A stretch of 29,482 nt of DNA, taken from NCBI RefSeq assembly GCF_051155795.1, contig NZ_DAXETW010000137.1:1-29482 (forward strand). The letters are read 5' to 3'. Positions within the stretch are counted from its first letter, which is position 1; every line of letters starts with the position of its first letter. The notes under the pieces were generated by a model. That model saw only the letters and a list, made by a program, of their open reading frames with translations, did not search any database and was not told where the DNA came from. Made by a program: the position numbers and the translations under genes. The stretch is from Longibacter sp051155795. Its GTDB lineage: Bacteria > Bacteroidota > Rhodothermia > Rhodothermales > Salinibacteraceae. Below are positions 1 through 8,460 of the stretch, in pieces.

Positions 1-582
1 CGCCCGTCGGTCGAAACCCTAGAGGAGCGCTTCTCGCCCCTTTTTCTCGCTCCGCTTGGCTGTGCCGACCGGCTCCGGGGCTGGGGGCTGGCGAGTGTGC
101 TCGACTTCGACTGGTGGACGTACGAGGATCTCGACCTGGGTGCCGGACTGCGCGTTCACGCGCTTCCCGCCATGCACTTTTCCGGGCGTTCGTTGACCGA
201 CCGCAACCAGACGCTCTGGGCAAGCTGGGCTATGTCCACAGACGCCGGGACGGTCTATTTCGGCGGCGATTCTGGCTACGGCCCGCACTTCTCCGCCATC
301 CGCCAAACGATCGGCACCCCGGACGTCGCCCTCCTCCCCATCGGAGCCTATGAGCCGCGGAGCATCATGAAGCCGGTCCACGTGAGCCCGGACGAAGCGA
401 TGCAGGCGGCCGTCGATCTCGGGCACCCCGCAGTCGTGCCCATCCACTGGGGCACCTTCGATCTGGCAGACGAGCCCGTGCAGGCCCCGGCGCCGGCGGT
501 CGTTCGATGCGCGGAGCACTTGAACCTCACGGAGCGCCTCCACCTGCTCCGACCCGGTGAGTCGACGCACATCGACCCGTGA
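1..582 (+). CDS. MBL-fold metal-dependent hydrolase (NAPE-PLD/UlaG-like), 5' end missing
   Basis: The reading frame is open from the first base of the window to the TGA at 580-582, so only the C-terminal ~193 residues are present and the true start lies outside. Visible metallo-beta-lactamase features are HFSGRS followed by LTDRNQTLW, the GGDSGYG metal-ligand loop, the LLPIGAYEPR segment, MKPVHVSPDEA, and a late IHWGTFDL histidine. This combination is typical of the NAPE-PLD-like / L-ascorbate-6-phosphate-lactonase-like branch, metal-dependent hydrolases often acting on phosphodiesters. The substrate cannot be told from sequence. The gene is convergent with the lipoprotein gene that ends four bases downstream, and no terminator hairpin is visible between them. 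The family call is confident; the exact reaction is not. Confidence 0.85.
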   Translation, partial: RPSVETLEERFSPLFLAPLGCADRLRGWGLASVLDFDWWTYEDLDLGAGLRVHALPAMHFSGRSLTDRNQTLWASWAMSTDAGTVYFGGDSGYGPHFSAIRQTIGTPDVALLPIGAYEPRSIMKPVHVSPDEAMQAAVDLGHPAVVPIHWGTFDLADEPVQAPAPAVVRCAEHLNLTERLHLLRPGESTHIDP

Positions 583-586
583 CCCG

Positions 587-1507
587 TCACTCGCCCCGTG
601 CGACGTAGATCTCTCGAGACACGCTGGCCATGCTGCCGAAGACACCGGCCCCGCCCTCCACCGTTTCGATTACATTGGGGATGGAGCCCGGCGTAAAGCC
701 CCCGCCGCCCTGCTGAGCCGTCTGCGAGCGAATGAAGTCGTAGAGGTTTTCGTCCAGCACGTTGATGCGCGACCGGTTGGGGCCGTAGAATGCCACCGCC
801 ACCCACGGGAGACGCAGGGTAAACGTACCGTCTGCATTCTGGGTGTACCCGGCCTCGTTCAGGATGGGCGACGACGTAATCACCACATCTTGCAGGACGA
901 TGTTCTCGTCCTGTCGGAGAAACTCCTGGATCAGCGGGACGAGATTTTCTTCCGTCGGATCGAGGGATTCAGTGCTGAAGATGTAGAACGCCTGGTCCCG
1001 ACCCGGCGTCCGGCTCGGCGTAATGCGCACGGCGATTTCCTCGTCGGACTGATACGTGGCGGTGTCGCGGTTCGCCGCGACAATGGAGAACGTATCCGGA
1101 ACGGTCGTCACGGCCCGGATCCGGTCGCCCGACTCGGTCGCGACGCGTAGCCGGTAGGTGCTCAGCGGCTCGATGTCGGGCACCGAGTTCCCGGTCTGCG
1201 CGACCGGGCGGTAAAAGCCGACGCTGTCGGGATCGGCCGCGTAGGGGATCGTCTGAAGGACCGCCCCGTCTGCGTTCAGCCGTTCGACACGCACATCCGC
1301 CCCGCGAACACCGGCATCCTCGATGTCGAACGTAGAATCCAGGGGCACGGAACGCGTCAGCCGGACGGGCGCTGCGGGCTCTCCCGCCACCTGATACGAT
1401 TCCACGACAACGTCTACTTCGAACGGCTCGGGTCCCGCTGCGTCGCACGAAACGAGCGCGACGGCCAGGCACGCGGCGACAGAAAGGCTGAGCAAACGTA
1501 CAAACAC
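587..1507 (-). CDS. DUF4249-like outer-envelope lipoprotein
   Basis: A predicted 306-residue lipoprotein. I start it at the GTG at 1507 because translation there begins directly with a short hydrophobic signal peptide (LLSLSVAACLAVALVSC) whose LVSC lipobox places the lipidated Cys at about residue 22; the frame stays open for another 100 codons upstream but lacks protein-like sequence. The mature protein resembles the DUF4249 family of Bacteroidota: a beta-rich N-terminal half (DVVVESYQVAGEPAAPVRLTR), a TYRLRVAT segment, then VTTVPDTFSIV and a C-terminal VSREIYVA strand. In other Bacteroidota DUF4249 genes often sit beside a TonB-dependent receptor; none is present here. No Shine-Dalgarno is evident. 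Function is unknown; surface or periplasmic binding is only a guess. Confidence 0.7.
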   Translation of the reverse strand: MFVRLLSLSVAACLAVALVSCDAAGPEPFEVDVVVESYQVAGEPAAPVRLTRSVPLDSTFDIEDAGVRGADVRVERLNADGAVLQTIPYAADPDSVGFYRPVAQTGNSVPDIEPLSTYRLRVATESGDRIRAVTTVPDTFSIVAANRDTATYQSDEEIAVRITPSRTPGRDQAFYIFSTESLDPTEENLVPLIQEFLRQDENIVLQDVVITSSPILNEAGYTQNADGTFTLRLPWVAVAFYGPNRSRINVLDENLYDFIRSQTAQQGGGGFTPGSIPNVIETVEGGAGVFGSMASVSREIYVARGE

Positions 1508-1698
1508 GGGCAAACGGTACGGCCGATTTGAGCGAGCGAGTGGTCGGCGAAAGTCAACGAACCGTCTGAAGGCGGGATCCGACGTGTCAACAAGATTGCG
1601 TCCTTCCCTTTCTGCAAAAAGACGAATTCGGAAAACGGAACTTGATCCGGACGTGACGGGGACGGACGCCCCCTGACGGTGTCGCGCGGTACCCGTGT

Positions 1699-2952
1699 TC
1701 AGGCGCGGCGAAACTGCTTCCCGGCGAGCTGCCGTACGTGACCGTCGAACTCGAGCCGCAGGAGCGCGACCAGCGCATCGGACGGCGAACAGCCCGTCGT
1801 CTGGCACAGCTCATCCAGGTGCACAGGTTTAGATCCGAGCGCGTCGTACAGTCGTCGCGCATCGCCGTCCAGAGAGGTGGCCACGTCTTGCTCCGGTGTC
1901 ACCTGCCCCGTGGTGTCCGCGGTCGGCAAGCGAAGCTCCGCCAGAAGGTCGTCGACGTCGGCCACCAGCTTCGCCTCTCCCCGCCGGATCAGCGCGTTCG
2001 TCCCCTCGCTGGCAGATGTTGTGATGGGTCCCGGAACGGCAAACACCTCCCGGTTCTGCTCGAGGGCCATGCGTGCGGTGATGAGAGCCCCGCCCTCCCG
2101 ATGCGACTCGACGACGAGCGTGCCCAGCGTGAGACCGCTCACGACGCGGTTGCGCTCGGGAAAGTACCGCGGGTCCGGCTCCGCATCGATCGGATACTCG
2201 GACACGACAGCCCCGTTCTTCACCATCGCTCGGGCCAGGGATCGGTTCGCGCCGGGATACACGCAGCCCAGTCCCGACCCCAGCACCGCGACCGTCTGCC
2301 CGCCCGCCTCCAGGGCGCCCCGGTGCGCGGCTGTATCCACGCCATATGCCAGTCCGCTCACCACCGGGAGGCCGTGCCGCACGAGTTCAGCAGCAAATCG
2401 GGCCGCCTGCTGGCGACCATAGTCGGTGCATCGACGCGTACCGACAACAGCAATCGCCCCGCGATGAATGCAGGACAGGTCCCCGCGGACCCACAGGAAA
2501 ACCGGTGGGTCGTAGATCTGCCGAAGGCGATCAGGGAACGCGTCATCCCAGGGCGTGATGAGCACGGCTCCGATCGCCTCTGCCCGACGCATCTGCCGAT
2601 CGACGGCGTCGTGATCGTCAAAGGTCAGAATCGCCTCCGACACCGACGGGCCGACGCCCGGCACAGACTCCAGTTGCGTGCGACCGGCCTTCCATACCGC
2701 CACCGGTGACCGCAGATACGCCAGCAACGCTCGAATGCGAGCTGCGCCGAGGCCCGGCACGAGAGAAAGTGCCACCAGCGCGCGCCGCTGCTGAGGCGTA
2801 TCGAGCGCCGGGTTGATCTGCCGCCCGAACGCCTCGTCCCCCGGCTCATGCCAGGCCGCTCCCAATTCCGGGTCGACGCTCAGTCGGTCTCCCCATCCTA
2901 TCTCCCCCTTCCGATTCCCCACGCTTCGCTCTGTCAATCGATGCGTACTCAC
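1699..2952 (-). CDS. dprA: DNA-processing protein DprA (Smf)
   Basis: DprA binds incoming single-stranded DNA during natural transformation and loads RecA on it. The 417-residue protein shows the expected order: an N-terminal helix-hairpin-helix region (LVPGLGAARIRALL and VPGVGPSVSEAIL, residues ~35-90), the Rossmann-like core (IAVVGTRRCTDYGR near residue 150, VVSGLAYGVDTAAHRGAL, VLGSGLGCVYPGANRSLA, SEYPIDAEP, FPERNRVVSGL, ESHREGGALITA, VPGPITTSASEGTNALI), and a C-terminal winged-helix-like domain (HLDELCQTTGCSPSDALVALLRLE). Length is normal for DprA with the C-terminal domain. The start is the GTG at 2952, preceded by AGGTC. It lies downstream of obg on the same strand, separated by an 88-bp AT-rich gap that contains a candidate promoter. 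Competence genes are not otherwise visible here. Confidence 0.95.
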   Translation of the reverse strand: MSTHRLTERSVGNRKGEIGWGDRLSVDPELGAAWHEPGDEAFGRQINPALDTPQQRRALVALSLVPGLGAARIRALLAYLRSPVAVWKAGRTQLESVPGVGPSVSEAILTFDDHDAVDRQMRRAEAIGAVLITPWDDAFPDRLRQIYDPPVFLWVRGDLSCIHRGAIAVVGTRRCTDYGRQQAARFAAELVRHGLPVVSGLAYGVDTAAHRGALEAGGQTVAVLGSGLGCVYPGANRSLARAMVKNGAVVSEYPIDAEPDPRYFPERNRVVSGLTLGTLVVESHREGGALITARMALEQNREVFAVPGPITTSASEGTNALIRRGEAKLVADVDDLLAELRLPTADTTGQVTPEQDVATSLDGDARRLYDALGSKPVHLDELCQTTGCSPSDALVALLRLEFDGHVRQLAGKQFRRA

Positions 2953-2967
2953 GACCTACGATGCAGA

Positions 2968-2999
2968 CAAATAGTAAGTCTTGACATATAGTATTTCAA
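2968..2999 (-). promoter_or_regulatory. Candidate Bacteroidota-type promoter of dprA
   Basis: On the minus strand the AT-rich obg-dprA gap carries TTG (2999-2997), a 20-nt spacer and TACTATTTG (2976-2968). This resembles the Bacteroidota -33/-7 elements TTG...TAnnTTTG with one extra base inside the -7 box. It ends 15 bases before the dprA start, so the 5' leader would be very short. Confidence 0.35.
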
Positions 3000-3040
3000 C
3001 TGTCGTATCTACAATAATACCGTAATTAATAGACGATATC

Positions 3041-4066
3041 TTACGCTCCGATATCCTGCTTCTTGGACTTTATCTCGGTGACGAGGTCGTAGAGGCGGTG
3101 CTTCAGCGTGTCAAGTCCGGCTCCGGATACGGAGCTGATCGGCAAAAACTCGACATCGTCGGGGAATTCCTCCCCCATGATCTCCGGTAGCAACTCCTGC
3201 TCATCCGGCGCCAGCGTGTCGATCTTCGATAGGGCGACCAGGTGCGGCTTCTGCAGAAGCGGCGCGTGATACTCTTTGAGTTCGTGGCGAAGCTTCTCAT
3301 AGTCGCCCGCCGGATCGTCTGAGAGAACGGGGATGACGAAGAGAAGAACCGAGGTCCGCTCGATATGCCGGAGGAAGCGCAGGCCCAGGCCTTTTCCCGT
3401 ATGCGCATCTTCGATGATGCCGGGAAGGTCGGCCATTACGAAGGACTCGAATTCACTGATGTAGACCATGCCGAGCTGCGGATTCAACGTAGTAAAGGGG
3501 TAGTCCGCAACCTCGGGCTTCGCGGCTGACAGTGACGATACCAGCGTGCTTTTGCCGGCATTGGGAAATCCGACCAGACCGACATCGGCCAGCAGCTTCA
3601 GTTCGAGTGTGATCTCCCGGTATTCGCCGTCCTCGCCGGGCTGGGCGTGTCGCGGCGCCTGGTTGGTGGACGACTTAAAGAAGGCGTTTCCCTTGCCTCC
3701 GCGTCCTCCTTCCGCGATGGTGATCCGTTCGCCATTCTCCAGTACCTCCCCGATCACACCGCCGGTCCGCGTGTCCTTAATGACGGTACCGCGCGGCACG
3801 TAAATCACAACATCATCCCCGTCTGCACCCGTTTTCTTGAACTTCCCCCCGGGCTCACCGTCTCCGGCCTCGTGGTGCTTGTTGTACCGGAAGTCGAGAA
3901 GCGTATACAGATTCTCGTCCGCCTCGCAGTACACGGAACCGCCGTGCCCCCCGTCGCCGCCCGCCGGGCCTCCCCGCGGCTCGTACTTCTCCCGCCGCCA
4001 GGACACCAGCCCGCGCCCACCGTCTCCACTACGGACCTTAATGTCTACCTTGTCAACAAATTTCAT
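3041..4066 (-). CDS. obg: GTPase Obg (CgtA)
   Basis: Obg is a conserved ribosome-associated GTPase involved in 50S subunit maturation and stress signalling. The 341-residue protein begins with the glycine-rich Obg fold (MKFVDKVDIKVRSGDGG, GGPAGGDGGHGGSVY, GDGEPGGKFKKTG; residues 1-~158). The G domain follows, with P-loop GFPNAGKST (~165), switch region DYPFTTLNPQLG, DLPGI (G3), LSKID (G4) and the SSVSG-like G5 loop. The C-terminal TGS/OCT extension seen in some Obg proteins is absent, as in many Bacteroidota homologues. The ATG at 4066 gives the canonical MKFVD start. It is divergent from rnhA and upstream of dprA. Confidence 0.97.
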   Translation of the reverse strand: MKFVDKVDIKVRSGDGGRGLVSWRREKYEPRGGPAGGDGGHGGSVYCEADENLYTLLDFRYNKHHEAGDGEPGGKFKKTGADGDDVVIYVPRGTVIKDTRTGGVIGEVLENGERITIAEGGRGGKGNAFFKSSTNQAPRHAQPGEDGEYREITLELKLLADVGLVGFPNAGKSTLVSSLSAAKPEVADYPFTTLNPQLGMVYISEFESFVMADLPGIIEDAHTGKGLGLRFLRHIERTSVLLFVIPVLSDDPAGDYEKLRHELKEYHAPLLQKPHLVALSKIDTLAPDEQELLPEIMGEEFPDDVEFLPISSVSGAGLDTLKHRLYDLVTEIKSKKQDIGA

Positions 4067-4257
4067 GGTCTGGACGGGCTAACGGATCGGATAGGAGTGG
4101 ACGGCACGTTGGATGCACGGCGTGGAAACACGCGATGATGGACCGTGCGTTTCCCGCATCGGCGCGATTTTCACTGCTGCTTACCAGAGGTCGTTCGCGG
4201 AATGTCTACCGTTCCGCTACGTTATCAGGTCCTGCACACCTTTTCTTATCAGACGCA

Positions 4258-4695
4258 ATGAACGACGTGGAGATCTACACGGACGGATCCTGCAGCGGCA
4301 ACCCCGGCCCCGGCGGTTGGGCGGCGATCGTAATTGATGGCGAAGACGTGGATCAACTGACGGGCGGCGAGCCGCAAACGACCAATAACCGGATGGAGCT
4401 TATGGCCGCCATCCAGGGACTGGCGTCGCTGGAGGAGCCAACGGACGTCAAGCTTTACACAGACAGCGCCTACGTCTCCCGCGCGTTCAACGACGGCTGG
4501 ATCGTAAACTGGAAAAAGAACGGCTGGCGGACGTCCTCGAAGAAGCCGGTCAAAAACAAGGAGCTCTGGCAGAAGCTCGACGCGCAGAACGAGCGGCACG
4601 ACGTCGAGTGGATCTGGGTAAAGGGCCACGCAGACAACGAACTCAACAATCTGGCGGACGCGCTCGCCGTGGACGCAATGAACCAGTACAAGTAG
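4258..4695 (+). CDS. rnhA: Ribonuclease HI
   Basis: RNase HI cleaves the RNA strand of RNA-DNA hybrids. The 145-residue product starts at the ATG at 4258 with the usual MNDVEIYTDGSC; the frame runs further upstream but the family begins here. The catalytic carboxylates are all present: D9 (YTDGS), E47 (NNRMELMAA), D69 (YTDSAYV) and D134 (NNLADALA), plus the catalytic-loop H124 (VKGHADN). The basic-protrusion region (WKKNGWRTSSKKPVKNKELW) is present, as in E. coli RNase HI, and helps hybrid binding. It is divergent from obg and followed after 88 bp by a small unknown gene on the same strand. Confidence 0.97.
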   Translation: MNDVEIYTDGSCSGNPGPGGWAAIVIDGEDVDQLTGGEPQTTNNRMELMAAIQGLASLEEPTDVKLYTDSAYVSRAFNDGWIVNWKKNGWRTSSKKPVKNKELWQKLDAQNERHDVEWIWVKGHADNELNNLADALAVDAMNQYK

Positions 4696-4783
4696 TCTCG
4701 ACGGTCGCTGCCACCGCGCGTACGGATCATGCAGCCGCGCGTCAACCCTGTCTTTTTTTCTCCACCCGACTTCTGCCACTGCA

Positions 4784-5110
4784 GTGACCACATATAGCGA
4801 AGAGGATTTTGCCGACTCCCGCTTCACGCACGGCGAGCGCGTACGCGTGCTCCTTCGCCATCCGACCTACGGTCACGTGATGGGCGAAGCGGAAGGGACC
4901 TGTGCCGCCCGAGAGAGAGACGTCGAATTCGAAACGCCGGACGGTCAGATGCGGACGAAGACGCTCGTCTGGCTGAAAAACATGTCGGGATACAAAAAGC
5001 CGCACCCGAATCTGCCCGACCAGACCAAGGAGGTGGAGGAGGCGTGGTTTGCCGAAGAGGCGCTCCGAAAAATGGAGGCTGATCCTCTCGACGGTGTGAG
5101 CTTCAACTGA
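4784..5110 (+). CDS. Conserved-looking hypothetical protein, 108 aa
   Basis: I do not recognise this family. The frame starts at a GTG at 4784 and codes for a soluble, mixed alpha/beta protein with no signal peptide or membrane segment. The N-terminal half (GERVRVLLRHPTYGHVMGEA, then DVEFETPDGQMRTKTLVWLKNM) looks like a small beta-barrel or SH3-like module. The C-terminal half is an acidic helix (EVEEAWFAEEALRKMEADPL). Codon usage matches the neighbours and the frame is free of rare features, so I believe it is real. It lies 88 bp downstream of rnhA on the same strand and could be co-transcribed; a run of seven T lies in the gap but without a convincing stem next to it. Confidence 0.65.
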   Translation: MTTYSEEDFADSRFTHGERVRVLLRHPTYGHVMGEAEGTCAARERDVEFETPDGQMRTKTLVWLKNMSGYKKPHPNLPDQTKEVEEAWFAEEALRKMEADPLDGVSFN

Positions 5111-5156
5111 ACGCCTCACTGGCCCGGAACCAGGGCGTCGACGGGGGCGACCGGAC

Positions 5157-6797
5157 TCATGCTTCCATGGGCGTCGCCTCCCGCGAGGGTCGAAGCGGTG
5201 CGGACGGTCGGTTTTCCGCGCCCACATCCAGGGTGACGGCAGCCGGAACGGTCCGCTGCCGGCGTCGAAGCCCGTGCCGTGCGAGCGCGTGGCCGACCTG
5301 CTCGCCCGAGAGGTAGACGGCGCTGGCGCCCGCATCGATCAACGCGGCCCGTCCGTCCGGGTCGGTGGTGAGGGCGCTGACGGGGCCCTCAAACCCGGCC
5401 TCGCGGAGCGCGCGAACGGCGGCAAGCGTGGATTCACGATCCGGAAGAGCCAGCACGACGGCCTCGACCGTGTCCAGGCCGAGATCGCTCCACAGGGTTG
5501 CATCGCGGGCATCGCCGTACAGCACGCGCCGGCCGTTGCTTCGGTGCTCTGCAAGCCGCCCCGGATCTTCATCCACGCCCGCAGGGCACTGCATTCGGTC
5601 CGCGAAGTAGTCGTACGCAGCCGTTCCCACGCGTCCCATACCGACCACGACGAAGCGGGCACGACCGAGCGTTTCCGGGCGGGCGTCTCGCGGGCGACCG
5701 CTCCGCTGCCACGTCTCAAGCCACGGCGCCACCCGGGGCCACAGGTCCGGCGCCCGGCGGGCAAACGGGGCATTCACCAGATAGGACGCGGCGGTTGCGA
5801 GCGCAAGAGCTGTGAGTGTTGCCTCCGGCAGCAGGTTTTCCGCCACGGCGGCCGAGGCGACAATGAGCGACAGCCCGCTGTACGTCGTTAAGGGCATCGA
5901 CGCCAGGAACGCCGTCCGGGCACGCAGGCGGAAGGCAGCAAACAGCCCGGTGTACAGCGCCCCTTTCACGACAAGCAATCCGAGGAGCCCCAGAACGACA
6001 ATCAGGCCGGACGCATCCGGGAGGCCGACGAGCCCTACCGAGAGGAAGAACGCCGGCAGGAACGCGTCCTTCAGTCCACTGACCGCTTCGGACAGGTCGC
6101 CGGTGCGATCGGTCCCGGCGAGGAGGGCCCCCGCTACGAGTGCGCCCAGCTCAGAGCTCAGCCCGACCGCGCCGAACAGGAGGCTCCCACTCGTGGCCAG
6201 GGCCAGACCGAAGAGAAGGAGCATTTCGCCGCGTCCTACGGCATCCAGCAACCGCTTCAGAACGGGTCTGAGCGCGACGAGCGGGAGGACTGCCAGTGCC
6301 CAGGGGCTCGGCGGTTCGCCCATGGCCGCAATTGCAGTCGTGGCAACCACGGTCTGGACGAGGATGATGCCGATGGCAACGCGACCGTGATAGGAGCGCA
6401 GGTCGTTCTGCGCTTCCAGCGACTTGGCTGCCAGTACCAGGCTCGACGCACTCAGCCCCGCAGCAACAGCCAGCGCCCCGACGAGCGGGAGGCCGATGGC
6501 CACACCGACGCCTGTCACCAGAGCCGTCCAGAGCACGATGTGAAGGCTGCTGACACCGATGACCTCCATCTCCAGAAGGTTGCGCAACCGGAGGTCCAGT
6601 CCGACGATGAAGAGAACCAGGGCGACGCCGAGGTCGCCGATGCGATCGATCACCGCGCTGCCTTCCACACCAACCGCCGCCAGCGCCATCCCGGCAGCCA
6701 GATAGCCGACCAGCGGTGGCAGGCGGAGCGCCCGGGCACCGAGACCGGCAGCAAAGGCTACGATGATCCAGCCAATTTCGAAAAACAGTTCAGGCAT
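5157..6797 (-). CDS. CPA2-family cation:proton antiporter with RCK (TrkA-N) domain
   Basis: A 546-residue monovalent-cation/proton antiporter of the KefB/KefC type. I place the start at the ATG at 6797 (MPELFFEIGWIIVAFAAGLG), where the first membrane helix begins; the frame extends 50 codons upstream but that part is polar. Residues ~1-360 form about twelve hydrophobic helices, including LPPLVGYLAAGMAL, LGVALVLFIVGLDL and ELGALVAGALLAG, typical of the Na+/H+ exchanger fold. From ~376 a Rossmann RCK domain follows (FVVVGMGRVGTAAYDYF, GDARDATLWSDLGL, ALPDRESTLAAVRALR), which in this family binds nucleotide and gates transport. The last ~35 residues are a polar tail. In a halophile, a role in K+ or Na+ homeostasis is plausible; ion specificity cannot be read from the sequence. 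Confidence 0.88.
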   Translation of the reverse strand: MPELFFEIGWIIVAFAAGLGARALRLPPLVGYLAAGMALAAVGVEGSAVIDRIGDLGVALVLFIVGLDLRLRNLLEMEVIGVSSLHIVLWTALVTGVGVAIGLPLVGALAVAAGLSASSLVLAAKSLEAQNDLRSYHGRVAIGIILVQTVVATTAIAAMGEPPSPWALAVLPLVALRPVLKRLLDAVGRGEMLLLFGLALATSGSLLFGAVGLSSELGALVAGALLAGTDRTGDLSEAVSGLKDAFLPAFFLSVGLVGLPDASGLIVVLGLLGLLVVKGALYTGLFAAFRLRARTAFLASMPLTTYSGLSLIVASAAVAENLLPEATLTALALATAASYLVNAPFARRAPDLWPRVAPWLETWQRSGRPRDARPETLGRARFVVVGMGRVGTAAYDYFADRMQCPAGVDEDPGRLAEHRSNGRRVLYGDARDATLWSDLGLDTVEAVVLALPDRESTLAAVRALREAGFEGPVSALTTDPDGRAALIDAGASAVYLSGEQVGHALARHGLRRRQRTVPAAVTLDVGAENRPSAPLRPSREATPMEA

Positions 6798-7015
6798 GAA
6801 CGAATACAGCGCACGTGGAGAAAATCGATCCGGCACCATGCCGGCCGGTAAAGGCAGTCGATGAAACTGCGTGTGCCCTCCTGCTGATTCGCGAGTTCTA
6901 CGTGCAGACGCTTGCGAACCGCTTCCATCATGCAACGACTCCGCCACGCGCCGGAATCTTCACTCCCTCGTCACGGTAGTAGGACCACGATGTCTCGCCC
7001 AACCACCCTCTCGCG

Positions 7016-7732
7016 ATGCTGTTAGACGATGCCCTGAGCCCTGACGACACGGCGCAGACCCTGCTGTACGTCCTGTTCACGGCCGCTCTCGACCATCGCT
7101 TTGAGGCCCGGCAGGCGGAAGCCTTCGGCATCTGGTCGCTGTGTTATGTTCAGTACTGTCAGCGAGAGGGCGTTCCGGCCGACGCTCCTCACCTCCCGGG
7201 TTTCCTCTCCCTCCTCCGCGAGCATCCCGGCGTAACGTCCGACGAAAAAGACGTTGCGCTCGACGCGGTCATGTTCGCCCTGTTCGATGTCTTTGACGGC
7301 CGCATCGACCCGGCCGTTGCCGAGCAGATGGTGGCGTTGGAGGATGAACGAAGCAATACCACGCAGCCCACATCGCACGCGGTCGAGACGGACCCTTCGC
7401 AGAACACCGCCTCCGGTGGCCGCCTGCTCACCCGCCTCCTCTTCCACACCGATCTCACGCTGTCCGAGGCCGTCCGACTGACGGCCGGCGACGTGGACGT
7501 GGAACGCGCGCTGCTCCGTGTTGGACCGTCCGGAGAAACGCGAATCATTCCGCTTCCGGACCACCTGCGCGCTGAAGTCAACTACCAGGCGCGATCGCTC
7601 CGCGCATCGGAAGACGGGCTGCGCTCGCCCCTCTTCCCCGCGGCGTACGACAAGTACGTGACGTCCTCTCCGAACGGGAACGAGGATAAAAACGCCGCCA
7701 CACGCGTGATGCAAACACTTTTTCTGACGTGA
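7016..7732 (+). CDS. Degenerate tyrosine-recombinase-like protein (core-binding plus truncated catalytic domain)
   Basis: A 238-residue protein that I read as a decayed or repurposed phage/integron-integrase relative. Residues ~35-95 (IWSLCYVQYCQREG, LPGFLSLLREHPGVTSDEK, ALDAVMFALFDVF) match the SAM-like core-binding domain pattern. Residues ~135-185 (LLTRLLFHTDLTLSEAVRL, GDVDVERALLRVG, IIPLPDHL) match the first part of the catalytic domain. However, the invariant Arg of the TGLRxSE motif is Thr148, the beta-hairpin Lys is missing (GPSGETRIIPL), and the protein ends before the HxxR...Y box; the 160 bp downstream do not restore it in this frame. It therefore cannot be an active recombinase. 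The ATG at 7016 gives the first plausible start. A shorter relative lies at 9154-9603. Its role, perhaps DNA binding, is unknown. Confidence 0.65.
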   Translation: MLLDDALSPDDTAQTLLYVLFTAALDHRFEARQAEAFGIWSLCYVQYCQREGVPADAPHLPGFLSLLREHPGVTSDEKDVALDAVMFALFDVFDGRIDPAVAEQMVALEDERSNTTQPTSHAVETDPSQNTASGGRLLTRLLFHTDLTLSEAVRLTAGDVDVERALLRVGPSGETRIIPLPDHLRAEVNYQARSLRASEDGLRSPLFPAAYDKYVTSSPNGNEDKNAATRVMQTLFLT

Positions 7733-7900
7733 CGGCGCGATGACTTGCCGGCTAACGGCCGGATCGTGCCGACCATTGGGGGTTTTTGCCTCCGCACCTG
7801 TATCATCAGGCAGCAACGATTCGTTGTTTGAGCGACGGCCTGGGCAACGTAACCCCCCGGCCCCACTTCACCTGCCTGATCACCGACACCCTGCGCTGTC

Positions 7901-8419
7901 ATGACGTTTCAAGATCGCATCCTCGGCGTCTTTCAACTGGACGCCGCCACGTTCGAAAACATCGAACACGACCCGGACGCCATGCAGCAAGCGGTGATCG
8001 TCGTCGCGGCCGCTGCCATCCTCTCGGGTATCGGAAGCTCCTTCGGCGGTGCAGAGCTCAGCGCCATATTCGTCAGCGTCATCTCGGCGTTCTTCGGCTG
8101 GGTGGTCTGGTCGGTCGTGACCTACGCGATCGGCACGAATGTATTCAACGGCACGGCCGACATCGGCGAGATGCTCCGGGTGATCGGATTTGCCTTTGCC
8201 CCGCAGTTTCTCGCGATCATCCCGTGCCTCGGCGGCCTGATCGGCTTCTTCTGGACGCTTGCCGCCGGATTCATCGCCATCCGACAGGGCCTGGATCTTG
8301 ACAACACGAAAACAGCCCTTACGATCGGCGCCGGCGCGCTCGCCTACTTCGCGCTGATGATCGTCGTCGGAATCGTGATGGGCACAGCCGTCGGGATCGG
8401 CGGCCTCCTCGGGATGTAG
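7901..8419 (+). CDS. Yip1-domain integral membrane protein
   Basis: A 172-residue protein with the Yip1/YIP1-family layout: a short amphipathic N-terminus (MTFQDRILGVFQLDAATFENIEHD), then about five hydrophobic helices (AVIVVAAAAILSGIG, AIFVSVISAFFGWVVWSVV, MLRVIGFAFAPQFLAII, GLIGFFWTLAAGFIAI, IGAGALAYFALMIVVGIVMG). The central motif, VIGFAFAPQ followed by a Pro-containing helix and FWTLAAGFIAIRQGL, is characteristic of prokaryotic Yip1 proteins. These are of unknown biochemical role. The start is the ATG at 7901. The next gene begins 42 bp downstream on the same strand and may be co-transcribed. Confidence 0.8.
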   Translation: MTFQDRILGVFQLDAATFENIEHDPDAMQQAVIVVAAAAILSGIGSSFGGAELSAIFVSVISAFFGWVVWSVVTYAIGTNVFNGTADIGEMLRVIGFAFAPQFLAIIPCLGGLIGFFWTLAAGFIAIRQGLDLDNTKTALTIGAGALAYFALMIVVGIVMGTAVGIGGLLGM

Positions 8420-8460
8420 ACCGCCCCTCTACTACCTCCTCCGCGCCGACCGCTGTTCGC

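Noticed and set aside
4135..4257. Extended N-terminus of RNase HI
   Set aside because: The frame is open but the upstream residues lack family similarity and overlap the divergent obg promoter region; the family start is at 4258.
4740..4765. Intrinsic terminator after rnhA ending in T7
   Set aside because: CGCGCG repeats can pair but the stem ends about 10 bases before the T run, so it is not a convincing terminator.
7733..7900. Missing C-terminal half of the recombinase after the stop at 7732
   Set aside because: Translation in the same frame gives no HxxR or Tyr box before the next stop, so a simple nonsense mutation does not explain the truncation.
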